Assembly (NCBI RefSeq): GCF_043290135.1
Contig: NC_134702.1
Span: 76,798,417-76,862,416 of the forward strand
Direction of reading: 5' to 3'
Length of the DNA: 64,000 nucleotides
From: Rhipicephalus microplus
Lineage: Eukaryota > Arthropoda > Arachnida > Ixodida > Ixodidae
Shown here: piece after piece, positions 10,418-18,617 of the stretch
Numbering within the stretch: the first letter of the stretch is position 1
Layout: the number at the start of each line of letters is the position of its first letter
Notes under the pieces: generated by a model
What the model was told of the DNA's origin: nothing
What the model saw: only the letters and a program-made list of their open reading frames with translations
Database searches by the model: none
Program-made: the position numbers and the translations under genes

Positions 10418-12043
10418 CTAGAAACAACGACTTAAGCCGTCAGCGTTGCCATTCAATTTGCCTCTCTAGTAACGAATTTCGAAAGAGTATTGTTGCAATA
10501 GCAAGCTCCAGCGAAGTAGCCGGCCGTTCTTAGGCGACATCGTTTGCAACCACGTGAGGGGACAGTGGTCCGTCTCGATAATAAACTCTGATCCCGCGAG
10601 ATAGCATGCGAGCTTCTGAACCGCCCATACAACACAGGCGCATTCTTTCTCTGAAGCGCTATAGGCTTCCTCCCTTACAGTTAGTTTGCGGCTTGCATAT
10701 AGCACGGGATGTTCCTCTCCTGCGTCGTTTCTCTGACACAATACTACGCCCATGCCGCGGTCACTTGCATCGCACTGAACCACGAAGGGTCTAGCGTAGT
10801 CGGGGGCTTGAAGTACAGGTTGGCTTATGAGCGCATTTTTCAGCGCTAAGAATGCCTTCGCTTTCTTCTCATCCCACTCCAGAATTTGAGGTTCGGTTTT
10901 TCTAAGAGCGTCAGTAAGCGGGCTGGCCAGCTCTGAATAACGGGGAATGTAATGCTGGTAGTACCCTGCCAATCCTAGGAACGACCGCACATCTGTCTTT
11001 GTCTGGGGCTGCGGAAAATTATTAACTGCCGCCACTTTGACATCTGAAGGTCTGCGGTGGCCTTGCCCCACTATGTGACCCAGGTAAGTAACCTCTGCTC
11101 GGCCAAGTTGGCACTTCCGAGCCTTCACGGTCAGACCTGCTTCGCGGAAACGTTGAAGCACTGCTCGCAAGTGGGTGAGATGTTCGCACCATGACCCTGA
11201 AAATACTGCTACATCATCCAGATAAGGCAGGGCAAACCCCTCTAAACCCCGCAATACCTTGTCCATGAGAGCCGAGAAACAGTAGGGGGCATTCTTTAAG
11301 CCGAAGCTCAACACCTTAGGGCGGTATGTTCCTATGGGAGAAATAAACGCCGCATATCTGCTGGCCCTTTCGGTCAAAGGCACCTGCCAATAACCCCGAA
11401 CGAGGTCGAAGGTAGAGATGTACTTAGCACTGCTTACTGCCTCAATTCTTTCCTCTATATTTGGTATGGGGTAGGTCTGATCCTTCGTTATGTGATTTAA
11501 CCTCCGGTAATCAACGCATGGTCACGGATCTTTCCCAGGAACCTCCACTAATACAAGCGGAGAGGTATAATCGCTTTCACAAGCTTCAATCACATCGAGC
11601 TCGAGCATTCTTTTAATCTCGGTCTCAATAATGGCACGCTGACGCGGCGACACTCGATACGCCTTTGACCGCACGGGCTGAGTGGCCGTAAGCTCTATGT
11701 CATGCACTACCAAATTTGTTCGGCCCAGTTTCTCCGAGAACATGTCCTCATATTCTATCAGGAGGCTTTCTAGGTCACGCTTCTCGTTAGCTGTGAGCTC
11801 AGCTACCTCAACCATGGCCTTGAGCGTTTGACCAGCGTTATCCTCCTTTATTTCCGCTCCCGAAAAGGGGAAATCTAGTGGTGGCTTTTCGGGCACGTTT
11901 ACCGCCATGTTTACGACAACCTCTCTCTCTCGATACGGTTTGAGCAGATTGCTGTGGTAGATCTGCTGCGTCTTACGTCTACCTGGCATCCTTACCAGAT
12001 AGTTTGTGTCGGACAGCCTTTGAACGACTTCCGCCGGACCTTC
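10418..12043 (-). pseudogene. pol: integrase C-terminus, reverse transcriptase and RNase H (interrupted)
   Basis: One reading frame runs from 12,043 down to a terminal TAG at 10,418-10,420, interrupted by in-frame stops at 11,522-11,524 (TGA) and 10,466-10,468 (TAG). The first part ends the integrase (IYHSNLLKPY, a C-terminal motif that precedes RT here). RT follows with the motif A aspartate in FDLVRGYW (in the stretch after the TGA), LSFGLKNAPYCF, and the catalytic YLDD in LPYLDDVAVFS. RNase H shows the catalytic aspartate in QCDASDRGMG, the glutamate in SASEKECACV and ETDHCPLTWL. RT would use the tRNA primer to copy element RNA, and RNase H would remove the RNA strand. Both domains look intact apart from the stops, so decay is recent. 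The strand, order and frame agree with a single ancestral gag-pol frame. The 570 bp from 10,417 to 9847 are non-coding. Confidence 0.92.
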
Positions 12044-12796
12044 CTATTGGACATCTAGTTTATTCATTGGTGAAGGTTTCAGCCGCATTACTTTATCTCC
12101 AGCTTCAAACCGGCGTGATCTTGCCGACCTGTCGTAGTAGCGTTTGGCCCGAGCCTGTGCCTTGCTCATCTCATCCCCTGCCAGCTCCTGTGCTCTATGC
12201 AACCTTTCTAGCAGAGTTAGCACATATTCAACCACCGTAGGGTCCTCCGCTTGCCCTTCCCATGACTCCCGAAGAATACGGAGTGGGGATCGCAGAGAGC
12301 GACCGTAGACCAATTCTGCCGGGGTAAATCCAGTGGCTTCATGAGGTGCAGTCCTGAGCGCAAACATGGTTGCTGGCAAGCGCACATACCAGTCGACTTT
12401 GCGCTCGAAACAGAGTGCTCGAAGGACGCGTTTCATTACCGAGTGTAACTTTTCTACTGAGTTTGACTGGGGGTGATACACCGAGCTTTGGATTAATCGG
12501 ATTCCACATTTCTCTAAGAAAGTTGTAGTCAGTGCACTCGTAAAAACGGTCCCTTGATCGGACTGTATTTCAGCGGGAAACCAACGCGCGCGAAAATAGA
12601 CAACAGCGCGTTTACCACTTCTACCGAGCTCAGTTCCTTTAGAGGCACTGCCTCAGGAAACTTGGTCGCGGGACAAATTACTGTTAAGACATGACGGTAA
12701 CCGGATGTTGTTGTTGGAAGAGGCCCTACTGTGTCGATCACGAGTCGTCGAAAGGGCTCAGTGATCACTGGCACGAGCTTCATTGGGGCACGAACC
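12044..12796 (-). pseudogene. pol: integrase catalytic core (frameshifted)
   Basis: The stretch encodes the integrase DDE core in two frames. At 12,783-12,580 the frame gives FRRLVIDTVGPLP with the first catalytic aspartate. A one-base shift near 12,577 then moves the second aspartate motif (SDQGTVF) into the frame of 12,481-12,044, which goes on with YHPQSNSVEKLHSVMK, carrying the catalytic glutamate. A TAG stop at 12,044-12,046 closes that frame before the C-terminal domain. Integrase inserts the double-stranded DNA copy into the host genome. All three catalytic residues are still encoded, but on different frames. Its position upstream of RT is the diagnostic feature of the Gmr1-like lineage. 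Confidence 0.9.
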
Positions 12797-14185
12797 TTAT
12801 CCCCTGGTTTTCCTACACGCTGACAGGTGTCGCAGGTTCTGACAAAATTCTCTATTTCCCGGAAACAACCCGGCCAATAGTATTCCTGCAGCAGGCGATC
12901 CTTCGTTTTTTTTGACCCCCAAGTGACCCGACCATGAGCTACCGTGAGCTAAGTGTAAAAGATCACGGCGGTAACGTTCCGGTACCACTAACTGATCAAA
13001 CTGCACCCGTCTGCGATCTAGATACTTACGATAAAGTATCCCGGCCCTGTTCTGATACATCACGTTTTTCTTTGAAATACCCTCATTAGTCTGACTCCTT
13101 ATATTTTGAAGAGTGGGGTCTGCTCTTTGCTGCTCTATAAGGGACGATTGATCCACTCTCAGCAAAGTCCGCAGGCTACTAGATGCAGGAGTAATCATTT
13201 CCTCACACACACTTCCAGATTCAAGAGGGTCTTCCTCGTTTTCATCCGCGCCTTCATCGCTCACTTGATCAGTGCTTGTTGTGATCGTGTCTACCGTGTT
13301 CGTGGGCTCTCCGTCTCCGGTTTTCTCGGTGATTCTCGAGGGAACATCGAGCGGTGCGGCTCTAGTTGCGAGTTCTCGCGCCTTTGAGCGAGTGAGCGCG
13401 CACACAACCCCATCCCCGTACGCTAGGTTCTTTTGTCCTAGTAACCAATCGGATCTGTTTGAAAACAAGTATGCATACTGCTTTGGCAAATAAGCAGATA
13501 CTGCAGCCTCTGTAAGCAATGCGCCAAAGGGGCCCTCGATGCATACCTTAGCAATCGGAAGGCATACGCTTGATGGTTCCGCTGCTTGTTTAATCCAAGC
13601 GCACTCTCCTGTGAAATGTTCAGCTTCAACATACGAGGGATGGACCACGTCCATTGTCGCTGCCGAATCCCGCAGCACGCGACACTCTTTTCCATTTACT
13701 ATCAGCTCTCTGATATATGGCTCCAGCAGTCGCATGTTTTCACCCTCGCTGTCGACTGAGAAGCAAACAACTTTTGGACTCTTGCAGACGGCCGCAATGT
13801 GACCTGGCTTGTGGCATTTATAGCACACAAGTGGTCGCCTCTTTTCAAACGCACTGTATTGGTGCTTTTCCTCAACCGTGGTCTCATTACTTACCTCCCG
13901 TTGCTTTTCGGGACCAGTGTTGCGCTCTCGATTCTCTTGGACTGAACGTCCCCTCCACCCAGTTGCCTTTTTGATTTGGCCCTCCCACTGGGGAATTTCT
14001 CTTCTATCAAGCGCGCGGCGCGAAACAAAATCCTCCGCTAGCTCCGAGGCCCTCGACACAGTGGTTACCTCCTCCCTGTCTTGCACCCAGAGCCTAACGT
14101 CTTGGGGCAAACGACGGTAAAACTGCTCGAGTCCGAAACACTCCACGATTTTCTCTTTATGCTCGAACGCCTTAGCCTCTTTGAG
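12797..14185 (-). pseudogene. gag-pol: capsid end, CCHC knuckle, protease, integrase zinc finger
   Basis: This 449-codon frame continues the gag frame after a TAG. Residues about 3-45 (LEQFYRRLPQDVRLWVQD) resemble the SCAN / Gmr1 capsid C-terminal domain. A single zinc knuckle C108-x2-C111-x4-H116-x4-C121 follows. The segment VLRDSAATMDVV (about 157-168) is in the place of the aspartic protease active site but has DSAA where retropepsins usually have D-S/T-G-A, so activity is uncertain. An acidic linker leads to the integrase HHCC finger (LLHLAHGSSWSGHLGVKK). Here a run of eight A (plus-strand T run 12,906-12,913) shifts the frame; the finger's CDTC pair is read in the neighbouring frame. No RT lies between protease and integrase. 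Confidence 0.9.
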
Positions 14186-14833
14186 CTACTCCCTCATATT
14201 AGACATTAACTTGTATGCGAAATCAGCATACGACTCGTCTTTCTGTTTTACGGCGCTCCGGAACTTCTGCCTGAATGCTTCTGCTGACAATCTATATTTC
14301 TTTAGCAGGCTCGACTTAACTTGGTCGTAATCATCTGCTTCCTCTTTTGTCAAGCGGGCAATTACCTCGGCAGCCTCACAGGGTAGTAGGGTAAGCAAGC
14401 AGTGCGGCCACATCGTTTTGGTAACACGCGCCTTCTCGCATGTGCGCTCGAAATTTACCAAGAACAGACCCATGTCCTCTCCGGAGCGGTAAGGTTGCAT
14501 TAGGTCTTTCATCCTGAACGACTTCCGTTCTACTCCGCTAGACGCTTCGCTACCTTCACTACTACCTCGAGCCTTGAGCAGCTCGATTTCAAGGCGCTTC
14601 ATCTCAAGATCCCTTTCTGCTGCTTCGCGTATGAGCCTCTCATTTCTCTCTTCAGCTTTACGCCTTTCATGTTCGTCTATCAGCTCTAGACACTCTGAGA
14701 GCTCGTCGTCGTCCGCGTTAAGGTTCTCAATAGCCTCGATAATCTCTGGCTTTCTCATTTGCTCACGAACATCCAAACCCAAACTTTTAGCTAACTCTAG
14801 CAAAAGCGGTTTTTTCAGTGCCTTCAGATTCAT
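14186..14833 (-). pseudogene. gag: coiled coil and SCAN-like capsid, ended by a premature stop
   Basis: I take the ATG at 14,833-14,831 as start because MNLKALKKPLLLELAKSLGL is the conserved-looking gag N-terminus; the frame is open 30 codons further upstream but that part is unlike protein. Residues about 45-92 form a charged coiled coil (RLIREAAERDLEMKRLEIEL). The capsid follows (LVNFERTCEKARVTKTMWPH, LLPCEAAEVIARL, YDQVKSSLLKKYRLSAEAFR). The TAG at 14,188-14,186 lies in the same frame as the downstream 449-codon segment, so it is a nonsense mutation inside capsid and not the natural gag end. Gag would assemble the particle in which reverse transcription occurs. Confidence 0.88.
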
Positions 14834-15074
14834 GGTTGCTACAAGTGCTGCTAACTTCACTACTACTAGGACGCTACGTTCCCATGCACAGGTCAACGTA
14901 GAGTAGTTATCCAAATTTACCACCTTTCCTGGAAAACTCTAGATAAAGCCTGGTAAAATCTCAGTGAAGAAAAGTCAAGCACTCACCACACCCTGCAGCC
15001 ATGATCTCAGCGGAGACGATCCCGATGCTGGCCCGAGCTTGTTGCGACTTGGATGTTGCGACTTGGCGTGAGCA

Positions 15075-15095
15075 GAATCCCGTCGCTGCCATCCA
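15075..15095 (-). other. tRNA primer binding site
   Basis: Two bases inside the 5' LTR the minus strand begins TGGATGGCAGCGACGGGATT. Its complement ends in ...CCA and contains GAATCCC, the T-arm to acceptor pattern of a tRNA 3' end. I cannot say which tRNA it is. Confidence 0.75.
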
Positions 15096-15097
15096 GT

Positions 15098-15603
15098 TGT
15101 TACGAGCCGCGTCGGTGGCCGCAGCGGACCCAGTAGGTAGCATGGAGCTGGGTGGTGGTCGTCATTCCGCAGGCCACGGGGACGTTCAGAACTCTCGAGA
15201 GCTGAGGCAGAGGGACAGGCGTCAAGGAAAACTTAACAAGACGTTTATTTGCAACATGTAGGACAGTAACGTCCGAACGACGACTCTTCTCGCGACACAC
15301 TCCTGATTGCTTCTGGCGGGCTGCTCCCTTCCCTCGCCGTGCAGTTCCGTAGATATATAGGCGGAATGTCTCTTCGGGGAACCAATTACTCATGGAGAGC
15401 ACAACACAAGTGTCACTTCACACACGTGGCAGATGCACGTGGCACACGCGCGGGGACTCGGAAGCGACCACACAGGAGCAATTCACGGCAGTCCCTCCTG
15501 TAGCACACAACCGGCCTTACGCACATTCCAGAGGGCCCGCCCGTAGCCACTGCCCCGCAGGCAAAGCGCACAGCCGAGACAAACAGAGCCGGTGCAGGTG
15601 ACA
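15098..15603 (-). repeat. 5' LTR of the Gmr1-like element
   Basis: 506 bp partner of 9326-9831, bounded by TGTTA and TGACA on the plus strand. It contains the TATATA at 15,354-15,359 and AATAAA complement at 15,244-15,249. The sequence beyond it (15,604 on) is not a unique flank but the polypurine tract and first internal bases of another copy, so this LTR is shared by two elements in tandem or was joined by recombination. Confidence 0.92.
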
Positions 15604-15917
15604 ACCCGCCCCCAGAGAGAGAGAATAAACTTTATTGGGTTCCAGCATGCGGGATTCCCTCCGGCCGCGCAGGGCGTGGGGTTCACCCTATCTCACGTTA
15701 CACTAGAAGTCCTAATGTCACGCGGGCCTAGACCTCAAGGCCTTCGTGCCCCGTCGCCGCTCGGGTTACTGAGGGTGTCCCCCTTTCGCCTTTGCAGCGC
15801 CAGTGCGACCTCGAGCTGCCGGACGGCCCTTCTACCCGCCCCCACACAGAATGTCCGAGATGACGGGAAGGCACGCTCGGGGCCATCCGGCCGAAGGACT
15901 TCGTTACTGCTTTGTAA
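15604..15917 (-). mobile_element. Truncated second copy of the Gmr1-like element, split by a LINE
   Basis: 15,604-15,613 plus 15,844-15,917 together match 9832-9915, the internal side of the 3' LTR, with about five mismatches in 71 bp. Homology stops after GTTACTGCTTTG. It is the 3' remnant of a copy whose LTR is the 15,098-15,603 LTR. It is clearly more diverged than the LTR pair. Confidence 0.85.
15614..15833 (-). mobile_element. 5'-truncated LINE 3' end, 10 bp target duplication
   Basis: 220 bp flanked by perfect ACCCGCCCCC repeats (15,604-15,613 and 15,834-15,843). On the minus strand it ends CCCAATAAAGTTTATTCTCT followed by CT repeats, i.e. a polyadenylation signal and a simple tail. 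The upstream bases look like the C-terminal coding end of a non-LTR element (VRQLEVALALQRRKG or a neighbouring frame). It inserted into the polypurine tract of the LTR element copy, which dates it after that copy. Confidence 0.85.
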
Positions 15918-16486
15918 CACCGTGCATAAAGGGTCTCAGTGTGCTGTTGATACATATCATGAGAGCGATGACCGCGGGCTTACCGACCATAGAAGAAGAG
16001 TACGATCAACGATGACATGCTAGCAGGTCGCGCTGAGCGACCGCTGACACGCAATCGAGCCTCATCATCATCATTATCAACATCATCATCACCATCATCA
16101 TCATGATCATCATCGTGGCTGAGGCTTGGACGAGTAAAGACGTGCTCTTGTGTGTCTCGGTATTGTCTATAAGGTGTTCCTGGCCAGCAGCCGCCAGAAC
16201 ACCGCAATACATATTGTCGAAGTTCAAACTTTCCTGAATTGAGCGATTCTTAATATCGACGTTATGTGCTGTCCAGCAGATCGCCTTTAGACGGCGAACA
16301 CGAATTAAGCGCCCATAGCCAGTGTACTAACGTTTTCCCGTTATTACCTTGATAGAGTCGGTCATGATGTCATCCGAGTTGCTAATACTAAAGAATCTAG
16401 AAACGAAAAGCTGTACTCAATCAGTATACTTAGCCCTGCGACGCTGATATTGGTCGTCTCAGGTGACTAGCATGCACGAAGGCAAG
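15918..16486. other. No gene; (CAT)n-rich stretch
   Basis: Contains an imperfect CATCAT microsatellite at about 16,062-16,112. The segment AGCTGTACTC..TCAGTA near 16,409 resembles 9279-9296, next to the 3' LTR. This may reflect a shared host repeat at the element's target. Confidence 0.35.
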
Positions 16487-16632
16487 GGCGTAGCCAAGGG
16501 GTGGAACACCGGGAACGTGCCCCCCCCCCCCCCCTCCGAGAGTTTTTCGCCATGGCATAGAGAGCAAAAAATGGCCCTTTTAAGAGGGTGCCCCCCCCCC
16601 CCCCCGCGGAAAAAAATTTCTGGCTATGCGCC
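16487..16632. mobile_element. Short MITE with GGCGTAGCCA termini and poly(C) interior
   Basis: The left end GGCGTAGCCAAGG (16,487) and right end TGGCTATGCGCC (to 16,632) are imperfect inverted repeats. The interior holds two C runs of about 14-15 nt and no coding frame. It is probably a non-autonomous DNA element; no target duplication was defined. Confidence 0.5.
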
Positions 16633-16703
16633 AGCATGAAAGCCTTTAAAAGGATGATCGATTCATTATTTTCTATCGTTCTAATGAAGCTGCGTTGCAG
16701 TAA

Positions 16704-16713
16704 TTATATATAT

Positions 16714-16804
<91 letters not shown>
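16704..16804. repeat. (TA)n microsatellite
   Basis: About 50 TA units with one internal phase break (AATA at about 16,724). It can form a long hairpin. Confidence 0.95.
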
Positions 16805-16806
<2 letters not shown>

Positions 16807-17814
16807 CCCTCAAGAATGTGATGAAAGTGCGCTAAACACCGTGCCCCTTGACTCCTGCGGGGAAAAGAACACTGCTTTGTGGCCTTTTACCGAAAGTGAC
16901 CAGCAGACCCTTCTTGCACGGTGGTCAACTCAGGTGGCCACCTCATATCTTCTAAACTAAAATTGCCATTTGTTTCTTTCCTGCGAGAAAATCATTTTAT
17001 GCAAAAGAGTTCACCATTTTTTTCATAACCCCTGTTTACCGCCAAAAATAAGGTTGCGTGCACGAAAGAGTTAAATGAATATTTTGAACGCAGTTCAACA
17101 GTAAATTAAATAAAAGTTAGTACGCCAAATTGAAGAAAAGGTATAGTTTCCCTGCCCGAAAAACACGGACCCCCCCCCCCCCCCCCCCGAAAAAGAAAGA
17201 CCCGCCGAGCGCTGACTCTAGTGAACCAATTAAGTAAGCAGTTTGGACATCTTTTTTCATCCTTATGATGTACACAGTATAGTCCTCCTGCAATCACATC
17301 ATACGGTGAAGACTGTAGACCCCTGTAAGGATGTGTGCAGTAACTGTTAAGTGTAAACAGTGCTTATAACGCCACCTGGGTCTGGCCCGAATTCGGCAGT
17401 TATGTCAGCATGTCACTACGCCTAGTGACCTACTTCATAAGTTAAAATAGGAAAAAGAAAACGACAGAAAAGGTTCTGTGGTAAGCGTTCATGAAAACCG
17501 AACGGACGAATAGCATGGCTTCGCAGCGGGCATAGAGAATTTTCGAAAAGACGACTTGAACATTACTTATATAGTTGGCATGTTGCGTGAAAGAAGAGCA
17601 TGAGTTTGCGACATGTCATGTTTTCCATTACAGTTTTCGGAATGACGACGCACAGGTCACTGCACCGGCAGTACAAGGCGACCCCCGCTGTAGGTCTCCG
17701 CGCACGCGCACTATAGCACGGTGCGTCTTCTCAGCCATGCATGCCATGCACGCAATAAGCAGAAAGGGCGTCGACGCGGAAATGCAATCCACCTTAAACA
17801 CACGCACGTGCACG

Positions 17815-17846
<32 letters not shown>

Positions 17847-18473
17847 TACACACACACACACACGTCCATCCGTGATCTCGCATTTCTCTTTGACGCGAAG
17901 GACGTGCATGTATACACATGTGCGTACGCGGAAAGACCTTTCACTAATGAAAGGCAAACAGATGGGACGCCAGGAACAAACCTCAATTGCAGGACGTTTG
18001 CATAACGAATAGAACGAGAGGCGCCGCATGAGAAGAAGACGAGTATAAAGAAAGGAAGAGAGACTGCTGCTAGAGGAAGCAGGTGAGCCGCGGATCCACC
18101 TGCGCACCTGCCACGCTGTGCAGTTGCGCGTCAGGCGGTGACGTCACGCGTGACGACGCCGGGGCCCACACTGTTCGGATGTCGAAAGAACGTGGCTGCC
18201 CCCGAGACGCCTGTCGGAAGCGCGGCGATTTCCTCGAAGTCGCCGCAAGCCGCGGCACACGCAGGCCAGCCCCAGCGAGGGCCTAATTTATCCGGCCCGA
18301 TGAGGTGCCAAGGCCGGTCGGCCGAGATTGTGTCACTCGCAATCACGCCGGCTCCCGAAGGGAGGCGCCTTCGAGACTGTGCTGCGAATGAACCGAGACG
18401 CTGAGAACAGCTGTAACTAAAAACTCGAGAGAAGTCCGTATAGCGTATACGCGCGTGCTAAGGTCGGCTTCGC
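16805..18473. other. No gene recognised; poly(C) and (CA)n tracts
   Basis: Contains a C19 run at 17,170-17,188 and a (CA)n tract at about 17,811-17,865. The stretch 18,080-18,400 is GC- and CpG-rich and open in several frames but shows no recognisable protein. The long frames over 17,575-18,107 are driven by the CA repeat. Confidence 0.4.
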
Positions 18474-18617
18474 GGACAATTAAAAACGGACACCATCCAC
18501 GAAAGCTGACAACGCGAAAAACGTTTCACATTATCACGTGAACAGGGCTGCCATGCAGGGGATGCAGAATCTTCGATTTTATGAACTTTCGTGCGTGGCG
18601 TCCGTTTTTAATTGTCC
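18474..18617. mobile_element. MITE, 144 bp, with 32 bp terminal inverted repeats
   Basis: The left arm 18,474-18,505 (GGACAATTAAAAACGGACAC, then CATCCACGAAAG) and the reverse complement of 18,586-18,617 differ at only about three positions. The interior is about 80 bp and non-coding. No clear target duplication is present. Non-autonomous DNA transposon of unknown superfamily. Confidence 0.8.

Larger units (their letters stand above)
9326..15603 (-). mobile_element. Ty3/gypsy-type LTR retrotransposon with Gmr1-like gene order (integrase before RT)
   Basis: This 6278 bp element is transcribed on the minus strand. It has two 506 bp LTRs, a tRNA-type primer binding site (15,075-15,095) and a polypurine tract (9832-9846 on the plus strand as pyrimidines). 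Reading from high to low coordinates, the coding region gives coiled coil, SCAN-like capsid, CCHC knuckle, aspartic protease-like segment, integrase HHCC and DDE core, RT (YLDD) and RNase H. This order is copia-like, but the RT and RNase H are of Ty3/gypsy type, as in the Gmr1-like lineage known from fish and tunicates. Coding is interrupted by four stops and two frameshifts. No matching flanking duplication is present, because the right flank is part of another copy. Confidence 0.9.

Noticed and set aside
12906..12913. A AAA AAC slippery heptamer in the element sense, as a programmed -1 frameshift
   Set aside because: It lies inside the integrase zinc finger, not at a gag-pol border, and is balanced by a second shift near 12,577. 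A homopolymer insertion or assembly error is simpler.
9326..15603. Five-base target-site duplication for the LTR element (ACCGT / ACCCG)
   Set aside because: They do not match, and the right-hand bases belong to the polypurine tract of another copy.
17575..18107. Long frames on both strands rich in His/Thr or Val/Cys
   Set aside because: They are translations of the CA microsatellite and its flanks.
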